31,377 nucleotides of DNA, from assembly GCA_934702375.1 (NCBI GenBank), contig CAKUYE010000023.1, positions 1 through 31,377 on the forward strand, written 5' to 3'. The number at the start of each line of letters is the position of its first letter. Position 1 is the first letter of the stretch. The position numbers and the translations under genes were made by a program. This DNA is from an uncultured Bacillota bacterium (GTDB lineage: Bacteria; Bacillota; Dehalobacteriia; UBA7702). The notes under the pieces are model-generated. The model saw only the letters and a list, made by a program, of their open reading frames with translations, had not been told where the DNA came from and ran no database searches. This document shows positions 24,418 through 31,008 of the stretch, in pieces.

Positions 24418-25221
24418 ATGACCAGATTAACAACAGAATGGATTCATAATATGAAAAACGAGCTTCCGGAGTGGGGAAAAAAGCTGGAAGATATGAGCAA
24501 CATGTCTTTGCTGAACCTTGCGGCTCTTGCCGGAGACGTATCTCGGGGCCGTATCAACAGTGCTTCCTGGCGTATTAAAGTTGCGGTTGTTCCCGTAACT
24601 CAGGGGGAAGGAATCATTGAAACCTTCTGTGAACAGGTTGCAGCAATCGTTAAATATATGGGGTTCGATGTTTTTGTTACAGAGAAAACCGATGTCTGGG
24701 GAATTTACGAAGCGACACAAAAAGGCGCAGGGATCATTTTCCTTGCCGACGATATGTATTTCCTGGCTTTGAATATGTCGAAAAATGTTGTTGTTGAAAA
24801 TTCCGATGCCACGGCACGGGGCTTTGTGGCCGCTTTGGAAGGTGCTGCCGGCGGTATTCGTGATAAGAAAGTGCTTGTTCTTGGCGGTGGTCGAGTGGGC
24901 AGATCCGCCCTTTCTTTCCTGAAGTGCCGCGGTGCGGATGGTGTTGTTTTTGATACCGATCCTGAAGTAGCTAAAGCGAGAGCGGCAGAAGGTTGGAAAG
25001 TGATCCGTACGATGGATGAAATAAAGAATTACCAGTATATTGTCGATTGTACACCCGAAGGGAATTGGATTACTCCTAAAATGCTTCATCCGGAAGTGAT
25101 TTTCGCTTCTCCCGGTGTTCCGCTTTCTCTTACATCGGAAGCAGAAGAAAAGCATCATGATCGGATTATTCATGACCTGCTGCAGTTAGGTGTTATTACC
25201 ATGCTTGTAATGGCTTGCTAA
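24418..25221 (+). CDS. pylD: pyrrolysine synthesis protein PylD
   Basis: A 267-residue PylD, the NAD-dependent dehydrogenase that oxidises the lysine-methylornithine dipeptide to the aldehyde that closes into pyrrolysine. A Rossmann-type VLVLGGGRVGRSALSFL starts near residue 152, followed by a GADGVVFDTDPEV acidic turn. The N-terminal half (MKNELPEWGKKLEDMSN...) is the PylD-specific helical domain. AGAGG at about 24402-24406 serves ATG 24418. This ATG overlaps the TGA (24419-24421) at which pylSc would end if its UAG were read through. It ends TAA before a strong hairpin. Confidence 0.95.
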   Translation: MTRLTTEWIHNMKNELPEWGKKLEDMSNMSLLNLAALAGDVSRGRINSASWRIKVAVVPVTQGEGIIETFCEQVAAIVKYMGFDVFVTEKTDVWGIYEATQKGAGIIFLADDMYFLALNMSKNVVVENSDATARGFVAALEGAAGGIRDKKVLVLGGGRVGRSALSFLKCRGADGVVFDTDPEVAKARAAEGWKVIRTMDEIKNYQYIVDCTPEGNWITPKMLHPEVIFASPGVPLSLTSEAEEKHHDRIIHDLLQLGVITMLVMAC

Positions 25222-25243
25222 GAGCCGTAAAGATGTTTGATTG

Positions 25244-25275
25244 GGGCTTTGACTTATGATAGTCAAAGCCCTTTC
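25244..25275 (+). terminator. hairpin terminator between pylD and pylT
   Basis: GGGCTTTGACT (25244-25254) and AGTCAAAGCCC (25261-25271) form a perfect 11-bp stem with a 6-nt loop. The following T-run is short (TTTCTT). Confidence 0.7.
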
Positions 25276-25335
25276 TTGTGTCGGAATATGAAAAATAAGA
25301 AATCATAAAAGAATGGAAAATATTTTTCAAAAACC

Positions 25336-25364
25336 TTGATTTTTTGTTTCTTTCGTGATATACT
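25336..25364 (+). promoter_or_regulatory. promoter of pylT
   Basis: TTGATT at 25336-25341, exactly 17 bp, TATACT at 25359-25364. It ends 16 bp before the first base of the tRNA. Confidence 0.75.
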
Positions 25365-25380
25365 AATAACGATCTCACAT

Positions 25381-25453
25381 GGGGGGTGGATCGTTATTGA
25401 TCATATAGACTCTAAATCTATGCAGCCGGGTGAAACTCCCGGACTCCCCGCCA
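25381..25453 (+). tRNA. pylT: tRNA-Pyl (anticodon CTA), CCA encoded
   Basis: A 73-nt tRNA-Pyl that reads UAG. It shows the unusual bacterial tRNA-Pyl shape. A GGGGGGT acceptor arm pairs with ACTCCCC (one G-U), and only one base (G) joins it to the D stem. The D arm is GATC-loop-GATC. The anticodon stem can form six pairs (TATAGA/TCTATG, the outer one U-G) around CTCTAAA, with anticodon CTA. The variable region has three bases (CAG). The T arm is CCGGG-TGAAACT-CCCGG, lacking the normal TTC. The discriminator base is G and CCA is genomically encoded. It sits between pylD and pylB with its own promoter. Eight T residues at 25464-25471 follow. Confidence 0.96.
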
Positions 25454-25486
25454 GAAATAAACCGTTTTTTTTGTGATGATACAACT

Positions 25487-25529
25487 GAGTCGGGTCTCGT
25501 AGATACCGGCTCTTTTTGCATAAAGAGCC
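25487..25529 (+). promoter_or_regulatory. two overlapping, mutually exclusive hairpins before pylB
   Basis: Hairpin 1 pairs 25487-25493 with 25506-25512 (7 bp, one G-U) and is followed by T5 at 25513-25517, a terminator layout. Hairpin 2 pairs GGCTCTTT (25508-25515) with AAAGAGCC (25522-25529), using the 3' arm and T-tract of hairpin 1. Only one can form at a time, as in an attenuator that controls entry into pylB-pylC. Which signal chooses between them is not visible. Confidence 0.5.
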
Positions 25530-25577
25530 AAAATAAAGAGAGATAAAGAATTGTGGAGATAAAAGGAGAAATAGAAA

Positions 25578-26621
25578 ATGACGGAAAAAGATATTATCCG
25601 GGAACTGACAGAAAGTTCTGAGATCGGCAGAACAGAGCTTATGGCTTTGTTGGAAACAGAGGACCCGTCTGTGCAGGAAATGTTGTTTGATTGTGCTCGC
25701 AAGGTACGGGAAAAGCATTTTGGAAATAAAATCTTTCTTTATGCTTTTGTGTATTTTTCCACTTATTGCCGGAATAATTGCAGCTTTTGTTATTTTCGCC
25801 GGGATAACGACGACACCATTCGTTACCGGAAAGACAAGGAAGAAGTTCTTGCAATTGCCAAGGAACTTGCCGATTCCGGGGTGCATCTTATTGACTTGAC
25901 TTTAGGAGAAGACCCTGTTTTGCATAAAGAGCATTTTGCTTCTATGCTGGACCTTGTAGATGAGATTCACGATGTTGTGAATCGTCCGGTAATGATCTCG
26001 CCCGGGGTGATCGATGATGATCTTATTGAAGAGTTTGCCCGCCGTAATACAGAGTTTTATGCTTTGTATCAGGAAACCTATAACCGCGATCTTTTCCGTA
26101 AGCTGCGGTTGCATCAGGATTATGATGAACGGATGCATGCAAAGTTGAAAGCCAGAGAATGCGGAATGCATATTGAGGAAGGCTTGATGACCGGATTGGG
26201 AGAAACAACAGAAGATATTGCCGACGTGCTTTTGGCAATGCAGCGTTTGGATGCCAGTCAGATTCGGGTAATGACTTTTGTGCCTCAGAGCGGTACACCG
26301 ATGGAAGATTTTGCAGCGCATAACCATGATATGGAGTTAAAGATCATTGCCTTAATGCGTTTAATGAATCCGAAAGTATTGATCCCCGCATCGTTGGATG
26401 TGGAAGGTATTGTGGGGCTGGAAAGCCGCATCAATGCCGGCTGCAATGTTGTTACCTCGATCATTCCGCCTACTGCCGGTTTGGCAGGGGTCGCCCAGAG
26501 CACCATGGATGTTTGCGAAGGTAATCGTACCGTAGCCGGTGTAGTTCCCCGTTTGGAGGCTTTGGGGCTGAGAGCCGCAACCAGTGACGAATATAAAGAA
26601 TGGCTGAAGGAAAACAGATGA
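25578..26621 (+). CDS. pylB: methylornithine synthase PylB (radical SAM)
   Basis: A 347-residue radical SAM enzyme that rearranges L-lysine to (3R)-3-methyl-D-ornithine, the first step of pyrrolysine synthesis. The cluster site is CX3CX2C at C64, C68 and C71 (YCRNNCSFC). The rest matches PylB, including IDLTLGEDP, YALYQETYNRDLFRKLR, MHIEEGLMTGLGE and MTFVPQSGTPM, with a C-terminal PASLDVEGIVGLESRINAGCNVVTSIIPP. AAGGAG at 25563-25568 serves ATG 25578. The TGA stop overlaps the pylC ATG (ATGA). Confidence 0.96.
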   Translation: MTEKDIIRELTESSEIGRTELMALLETEDPSVQEMLFDCARKVREKHFGNKIFLYAFVYFSTYCRNNCSFCYFRRDNDDTIRYRKDKEEVLAIAKELADSGVHLIDLTLGEDPVLHKEHFASMLDLVDEIHDVVNRPVMISPGVIDDDLIEEFARRNTEFYALYQETYNRDLFRKLRLHQDYDERMHAKLKARECGMHIEEGLMTGLGETTEDIADVLLAMQRLDASQIRVMTFVPQSGTPMEDFAAHNHDMELKIIALMRLMNPKVLIPASLDVEGIVGLESRINAGCNVVTSIIPPTAGLAGVAQSTMDVCEGNRTVAGVVPRLEALGLRAATSDEYKEWLKENR

Positions 26622-27784
26622 CAAAAGTTTGCGTGATCGGCGGAAAATTGCAAGGGATTGAAGCTTTGTATCTTGCAAAAAAAGCCGGAATGGAAACAAC
26701 GCTGATCGATAAATCAAAATCACCATTAGGAAAAAAATTTTGTGGTAGATTTATTTGCAAAGATGTGCTACAATATAATACGGATTTAGTAAATATACTG
26801 GAAGAAGCTGATTTCGTGCTTCCTGCATTGGAGGAACCGGAAGTTTTGGCCGTATTGAAGGAAATTTCCGAAAAATACGACGTAAACCTGGTTTATGATT
26901 CTCATGCTTACGGTATTAGCTCTTCGAAACAAATCTCGGATCGCCTGATGCATGAAAAGGGGTTGCCGTGTCCGCGTTACTATCCGGAAGGTCATTTCCC
27001 TTATATTGCGAAACCTTCGGTTTCCAGCTGCAGTGAAGGTGTGACAAAAATTTATACAGAAGATGCTCTGAAAGAGTTTTTTCGTCATGAAAATATCGAT
27101 ACATGGATCGTTGAAGAGTATTTGTCCGGTCCGTCTTATTCTCTGGAAGTTATCGGTACGCCGGAAAGGTATCATACCTATCATGTAACGGAATTGCTGA
27201 TGGATCCGGAATATGATTGCAAGACCGTTTTATCTCGTCCGGATTTTCCTGCAGAATTGAAAGATCAGTTGGAACAGGAAACCCTTGCTTTAGCTGAAAT
27301 GGTGAATCTCCACGGTATTATGGATGTGGAAGTTATTGAAACCGATGGTATTCTGCGTATTTTAGAAATTGATGCCAGAATTCCCAGCCAAACACCGATC
27401 ACCGTTTATCATGCTACCGGATGGAATATGATGACGGAAATGGCCGTTTGCTTTGGAAAAAATCCGCCGCAAAGCAGCGAGCTTTGGTCTCAGGAAAAAT
27501 ATGTTTCTTTGGAACAGATCCTTGTGGAAGGATGCACGGTTCGCGTATTGGGCGAGCATATCATGGGAAAAGCATCTATGTTGGAGCATAAATATGATTT
27601 TTGCGGTGCAGATGAAGCATTGACTGATTATGCCCCGGGAAAAGAAAATTGGGCTGCAACATTGATCTGTGTTGCGGAAACAAAGGAAGATTTGGCTGCC
27701 AAGCGAGGCAAAATTCCAGCTTCCGTAGAAAAGCTTATTGGCAGGGATATTAAATTTTTTGATGAATATCCTGCCGAAATATAA
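26618..27784 (+). CDS. pylC: lysine:methylornithine ligase PylC
   Basis: A 388-residue ATP-grasp enzyme that joins lysine to 3-methylornithine using ATP. The N-terminal VCVIGGKLQGIEALYLAKKA is the PylC-specific dinucleotide-fold start. The ATP-grasp region includes YIAKPSVSSCSEGVTKI, WIVEEYLSGPSYSLEVIG and ILRILEIDARIPSQTP (metal ligands). The start is ATG 26618 in an ATGA overlap with pylB, with GAAGGAAAA just upstream; an in-frame ATG at 26600 lies before that site. It ends TAA and is followed by an 80-bp gap with a promoter. Confidence 0.95.
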   Translation: MTKVCVIGGKLQGIEALYLAKKAGMETTLIDKSKSPLGKKFCGRFICKDVLQYNTDLVNILEEADFVLPALEEPEVLAVLKEISEKYDVNLVYDSHAYGISSSKQISDRLMHEKGLPCPRYYPEGHFPYIAKPSVSSCSEGVTKIYTEDALKEFFRHENIDTWIVEEYLSGPSYSLEVIGTPERYHTYHVTELLMDPEYDCKTVLSRPDFPAELKDQLEQETLALAEMVNLHGIMDVEVIETDGILRILEIDARIPSQTPITVYHATGWNMMTEMAVCFGKNPPQSSELWSQEKYVSLEQILVEGCTVRVLGEHIMGKASMLEHKYDFCGADEALTDYAPGKENWAATLICVAETKEDLAAKRGKIPASVEKLIGRDIKFFDEYPAEI

Positions 27785-27790
27785 ATTTGT

Positions 27791-27820
27791 TTGTTTGTGC
27801 GAAAGCACGGCAGATATAAA
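27791..27820 (+). promoter_or_regulatory. promoter of the methyltransferase gene
   Basis: TTGTTT at 27791-27796, 18 bp, TATAAA at 27815-27820. A tiny GTGC-GAAA-GCAC hairpin lies within the spacer. Confidence 0.45.
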
Positions 27821-27864
27821 GTACTTTATTAAAAGGACAAAAAGAACAAGGAGGAAACTCAAAA

Positions 27865-28677
27865 ATGTTAATCGTAGGTGAACTCATTAACACAAGCCGT
27901 AAGGCAATCAAAGCTGCTGTTGAAGCTAAAGATGCTGCTTACATCCAGCAGATCGCAAAAGAACAGGCTGAAGCCGGTGCCGATTATATCGACGTAAACT
28001 GCGGTACTCAGTTTGGTAAAGAAGTAGAAACCATGGAATGGCTCGTAGAAACTATCTGCGAAGTCGTTAAAGACAAACCCCTCTGCATCGATAGCCCCGA
28101 CGCTACCGCTCTTGACGCTGGTTTGACCTTGGTTAAAAAATTACAGCCCAACTTCCAGCCCATGATCAACTCCATCAATGCTGAACAGGAACGTTACAAA
28201 GAAGTACTTCCTCTCGTAACCAAGCATGATGCTAAAATCACCGCTCTTCTCATGGATGACACCGGTATTCCCGACAGCGCTGAAAAACGTTTGGCCGTTG
28301 CTGATTTCCTTTACAAAGGCCTCACCGCTGAAGGCGTAAAAGACGAAAACATCTATTTCGATCCGCTTATCCAGCCCATCAGCGTTAACGCTGAATTCGG
28401 CGTACAGGTTCTTGACACTGTTAAAGGCCTCACCGAAAAATATCCCAAATGCCACAAAATGTGCGGTCTCTCCAACATTTCCTTCGGTCTCCCCAACAGA
28501 AAGATCTTAAACAGCTTCTTCGTTGCACAGACCATGGTTGTTGGTATGGACGGTTTCATTGTTAACCCCTGCGACAAACTCATGATGGGTACTGTTGCTG
28601 CCGGTTCCGCTTTGGTCGGCAAAGACGATTATTGCATGGGTTACCTGACCGCTTCCCGTAACGGTCTCTATGACTAA
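27865..28677 (+). CDS. methyltetrahydrofolate:corrinoid methyltransferase (MtgA/AcsE family)
   Basis: A 270-residue pterin-binding TIM barrel. It starts MLIVGELINTSRKAI, typical of MtgA-like proteins. Residues matching those known in AcsE of Moorella are present: Asp76 (LCIDSP), Asn102 (MINS), Asp166 (FDPL) and catalytic Asn204 (SNISFG). It moves a methyl group between tetrahydrofolate and a cobalt corrinoid. In Desulfitobacterium, MtgA removes methyl from a corrinoid protein fed by an MttB-family enzyme. Direction here is unknown. AAGGAGG at 27849-27855 is strong, and codon use is sharply biased (many ctc, aac, ccc, atc codons) compared with its pyl neighbours, which indicates high expression. 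It has its own promoter and a perfect terminator. Confidence 0.88.
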   Translation: MLIVGELINTSRKAIKAAVEAKDAAYIQQIAKEQAEAGADYIDVNCGTQFGKEVETMEWLVETICEVVKDKPLCIDSPDATALDAGLTLVKKLQPNFQPMINSINAEQERYKEVLPLVTKHDAKITALLMDDTGIPDSAEKRLAVADFLYKGLTAEGVKDENIYFDPLIQPISVNAEFGVQVLDTVKGLTEKYPKCHKMCGLSNISFGLPNRKILNSFFVAQTMVVGMDGFIVNPCDKLMMGTVAAGSALVGKDDYCMGYLTASRNGLYD

Positions 28678-28695
28678 TCTATAGCAAATTAAAAT

Positions 28696-28724
28696 AGGCG
28701 GAGGTTTAACCTCCGCCTGTTTTT
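28696..28724 (+). terminator. strong terminator between the methyltransferase gene and pylSn
   Basis: AGGCGGAGG and CCTCCGCCT form a perfect stem closed over TTTAA, followed by T5 at 28720-28724. The pylSn ribosome site begins only 4 nt later, so pylSn depends on readthrough or an unseen promoter. Confidence 0.9.
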
Positions 28725-28740
28725 CTTAGGAGTGATATTT

Positions 28741-29070
28741 ATGCCTGCTGAAAGCAACAGACGATATTATCGCAAGCATGTGGATTTTTTCCGGCTTTTA
28801 GAAAAAATTAAACTTTGGCCTTCTCGAAACGGTACCTTACATGGTATTCGTTCAATACAGTATAAAGGGGAGTATGCCGAGATCACAACCCATTGCGGTA
28901 AAACATTTATGATACGTAACTCCAAAAATTGCCGTGCAGCCCGATGGATCCGCAATAAATGGATGAGAGGCACTTGCAAAAAATGCAAAATTCCCGATTG
29001 GAAGTTGGAAAAATATTCCAAAACCTATTTTACGCAAAGTTACGGCTCTGAATTGAAAAATAATGAGTAG
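28741..29070 (+). CDS. pylSn: pyrrolysyl-tRNA synthetase, tRNA-binding half PylSn
   Basis: A 109-residue stand-alone PylSn, which grips the T and variable arms of tRNA-Pyl and works with PylSc. It matches the N-terminal domain of archaeal PylS: LWPSRNGTLHGIRSI, ITTHCGKTFMIRNSKNCRAAR and GTCKKCKIPDWKLEKYS. The likely zinc ligands are the His of TLHG and the Cys of HCG and CKKC. AGGAGTGA at 28728-28735 sets ATG 28741. It ends in TAG. The frame after the TAG is open for 20 codons to TGA 29131-29133, and this stretch contains a very strong hairpin. It is separated from the other pyl genes by the methyltransferase gene and its terminator. Confidence 0.92.
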   Translation: MPAESNRRYYRKHVDFFRLLEKIKLWPSRNGTLHGIRSIQYKGEYAEITTHCGKTFMIRNSKNCRAARWIRNKWMRGTCKKCKIPDWKLEKYSKTYFTQSYGSELKNNE

Positions 29071-29082
29071 ACGTCCTTTTTT

Positions 29083-29131
29083 AAGGAAGTACGGAACAGA
29101 CTTTGGGGAGTGGTTTGTTCTGTACTTCCTT
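29083..29131 (+). other. long hairpin just downstream of the pylSn UAG
   Basis: AAGGAAGTACGGAACA (29083-29098) pairs with TGTTCTGTACTTCCTT (29116-29131) over 16 bp with one G-U, and four weaker pairs can extend it inward. It starts 12 nt after the TAG. No T-run follows on the 3' side and none suits the reverse strand, so it does not look like an intrinsic terminator. It resembles in position the stem-loops (PYLIS) described after in-frame UAG codons in methanogen methyltransferase genes. Confidence 0.6.
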
Positions 29132-29198
29132 GAAATGGAAAGTATAAATAAAAATCATGTTTGCTATAAATTTCGCATTATATTTGCAGTGAAATCTC

Positions 29199-29227
29199 TT
29201 GCTTTTATATTGGATTTTTAGTAAAAT
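29199..29227 (+). promoter_or_regulatory. promoter of gdhA
   Basis: TTGCTT at 29199-29204, exactly 17 bp, TAAAAT at 29222-29227, 35 bp before the ATG. Confidence 0.65.
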
Positions 29228-29262
29228 AATACCAACCTAATGAATAAAGGAGATGTAATTTT

Positions 29263-30597
29263 ATGGAATTACAAAGCTTTATGGAAGCTGTTAAAGCAAA
29301 AAATCCCAACGAACCTGAGTTTCATCAGGCCGTAGAAGAAGTCGCTATGACATTGATTCCCTATATCAATGAACATCCCGAATACGAAAAAGCAAAGATC
29401 TTGGAACGTATGGTTGAGCCGGAACGTGTTGTAATGTTCCGTGTTCCCTGGGTTGATGATAAAGGTGAAATTCAGATTAACCGTGGTTATCGTATCCAGA
29501 TGAACAGCGCCATTGGGCCTTACAAAGGTGGTCTTCGTTTCCATCCCTCTGTAAACCTTGGGCTTTTGAAATTCCTGGCCTTTGAACAGGTATTGAAAAA
29601 CAGTTTGACTACATTGCCTATGGGCGGTGCCAAGGGTGGTGCAGACTTTGACGGTCGCGGCAAAAGCGATGCAGAAGTTATGCGTTTCTGCCAGTCCTTC
29701 ATGACGGAACTTTATCGTCATATCGGCCCGAATTTGGACGTTCCTGCCGGGGATATCGGCACCGGTGCCAGAGAAATCGGTTATCTCTTTGGTCAGTATA
29801 AAAGAGTCAGCAACGAATTTACCGGCGTTCTTACCGGTAAAGGTATGTCCTTCGGCGGCAGCTTGATTCGCCCCGAAGCTACCGGTTATGGTCTTGTCTA
29901 CTTCCTCGATGAAATGATGAAGAGAAATGGCGATAGCCTTGAAGGCAAAACCGTAACGGTTTCCGGTTACGGCAACGTTGGTACCTTTGCCATTGAAAAA
30001 GTAAATGAACTTGGCGGTAAAGTTGTTACCATTGCTGATGAACACGGTTATGTTTATGATCCCGATGGGATTGACAGTGAAAAACTGGAATATTTGAAAG
30101 ACCTTTGGGTTGTTTACAGAAAATCTGCAAAAGATTTTGCTGAAAAATACAACCTCAAATGGGTGGAAGGAAAACGTCCTTGGGAAGTTCCCTGCGATGT
30201 TGCTCTTCCCACTGCAACTCAGAACGAACTCTTTGAAGAACATGCCGAAATGCTGGTGAAAAACGGCGTAAAATACGTTGCCGAAGGTGCAAATATGCCT
30301 TGCACCAACGAAGCCATTAAAGTCTTCCAGAAGGCCGGTATCGGCTATGCTCCCGGTAAGGCTGCCAATGCCGGCGGTGTTGCCACCAGTGGTTTGGAAA
30401 TGAGCCAGAACTCCCTCCGTTACAACTGGACAAGAGAAGAAGTAGATGCAAAATTAAAACGCATCATGCAGGATATTCATGCAAACTGCATCGCTTATGG
30501 CGAAACAAAAGACGGTAAAGTGGACTATGTAAACGGTGCCAATGTTGCCGGTTTTGTTAAAGTTGCAGATGCCATGTTAGCACAGGGTATTGTCTGA
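29263..30597 (+). CDS. gdhA: glutamate dehydrogenase
   Basis: A 444-residue hexameric glutamate dehydrogenase of the small-subunit class, joining 2-oxoglutarate and ammonium to glutamate or the reverse. The substrate region has NSAIGPYKGGLRFHPSVN and PMGGAKGGADFD (catalytic Lys), with DVPAGDIGTGAREIGYLFGQYK. The nucleotide fold is TVSGYGNVGTFAIEKVNELGGKVV, and the end has ALPTATQNEL and PGKAANAGGVATSGLEMSQN. The length and motifs fit the NADP-type GdhA, but I cannot prove cofactor use. AAAGGAGATG precedes ATG 29263. It is a single-gene unit with a promoter and a terminator. In a methylamine user it could re-assimilate the released ammonium, which is inference. Confidence 0.95.
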   Translation: MELQSFMEAVKAKNPNEPEFHQAVEEVAMTLIPYINEHPEYEKAKILERMVEPERVVMFRVPWVDDKGEIQINRGYRIQMNSAIGPYKGGLRFHPSVNLGLLKFLAFEQVLKNSLTTLPMGGAKGGADFDGRGKSDAEVMRFCQSFMTELYRHIGPNLDVPAGDIGTGAREIGYLFGQYKRVSNEFTGVLTGKGMSFGGSLIRPEATGYGLVYFLDEMMKRNGDSLEGKTVTVSGYGNVGTFAIEKVNELGGKVVTIADEHGYVYDPDGIDSEKLEYLKDLWVVYRKSAKDFAEKYNLKWVEGKRPWEVPCDVALPTATQNELFEEHAEMLVKNGVKYVAEGANMPCTNEAIKVFQKAGIGYAPGKAANAGGVATSGLEMSQNSLRYNWTREEVDAKLKRIMQDIHANCIAYGETKDGKVDYVNGANVAGFVKVADAMLAQGIV

Positions 30598-30613
30598 TTT
30601 AAAGCATTGAAAG

Positions 30614-30643
30614 GCGCGTCGGAATTTCCGGCGCGCATTTTTT
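30614..30643 (+). terminator. intrinsic terminator after gdhA
   Basis: GCGCGTCGGAA and TTCCGGCGCGC pair over 11 bp (one U-G) and are followed by T6 at 30638-30643. Confidence 0.9.
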
Positions 30644-30700
30644 ATGAAGTTTTATGACTTTTGTCTCTTACCTGTGAAGCTGCACTATGGTATATCATAA

Positions 30701-30773
30701 AGGAAAAGGTGCCGCAGATTCCAGGGGGAATCTTAACGATTCCACGGCCCTGCGTTCTGCTGACACCTTTTCT
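30701..30773 (-). ncRNA. small structured RNA, array unit C
   Basis: Predicted reverse-strand RNA of about 72 nt. It starts about 7 nt after the -10 box of its promoter. AAAAGGTG (30771-30764) pairs with CACCTTTT (30711-30704) as the closing stem, and CGCAG/CTGCG forms the next stem. Inside, the sequence GGAATC occurs twice and GATTCC once on this strand, so the middle segment has two alternative partners. The 3' end is CCTTTTCCTTT, only modestly U-rich. It encodes no convincing peptide. Family unknown. Confidence 0.55.
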
Positions 30774-30779
30774 AAAATC

Positions 30780-30808
30780 AGTGTATCTGATTTTGGTGAA
30801 AATGTCAA
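30780..30808 (-). promoter_or_regulatory. promoter of array unit C
   Basis: On the reverse strand: perfect TTGACA at 30808-30803, exactly 17 bp, TACACT at 30785-30780. Confidence 0.75.
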
Positions 30809-30842
30809 TAGGAGACTTTTCATTCCAGTTGTGGTTGTGAAA

Positions 30843-30911
30843 TGGAAGAAACAGACGATCCTGACAGGGTCTATCCAAAGTTGAACGACGCTCCTGCTAC
30901 GCCTGCTTCTT
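30843..30911 (-). ncRNA. small structured RNA, array unit B
   Basis: Predicted reverse-strand RNA of about 68 nt. AAGAAGCAGGCG (30911-30900) pairs with CGTCTGTTTCTT (30857-30846) over 12 bp with two G-U pairs, starting 7 nt after the -10 box. Smaller stems such as CAGG/CCTG are possible inside. The 3' end TTTCTTCCATTTC is a poor terminator. The interior contains three GGA triplets. Family unknown. Confidence 0.55.
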
Positions 30912-30917
30912 TGAAAG

Positions 30918-30946
30918 AGTTTAGCAAAATTGTCGGAGTTTGTCAA
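30918..30946 (-). promoter_or_regulatory. promoter of array unit B
   Basis: On the reverse strand: perfect TTGACA at 30946-30941, exactly 17 bp, TAAACT at 30923-30918. Confidence 0.75.
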
Positions 30947-31008
30947 GAATGAATTAAATTCAGGGGAGGAAATGAACCATAATATATTTAAACCGTAAAT
31001 TTTCTTTA

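Noticed and set aside
24427..25173. 248-codon reverse frame opposite pylD
   Set aside because: Antisense shadow of a confidently identified gene; His/Asn-rich and featureless.
28678..28740. Riboswitch before pylSn
   Set aside because: The only structure is a perfect simple hairpin with a U-tract, which is fully explained as the terminator of the methyltransferase gene.
29269..30243. 324-codon reverse frame opposite gdhA
   Set aside because: A shadow of the strongly coding gdhA frame, with no family features and no ribosome site.
30687..30884. 65-codon forward open frame in the same region
   Set aside because: It lacks a well-placed ribosome site and protein-like pattern, and lies opposite array units B and C.
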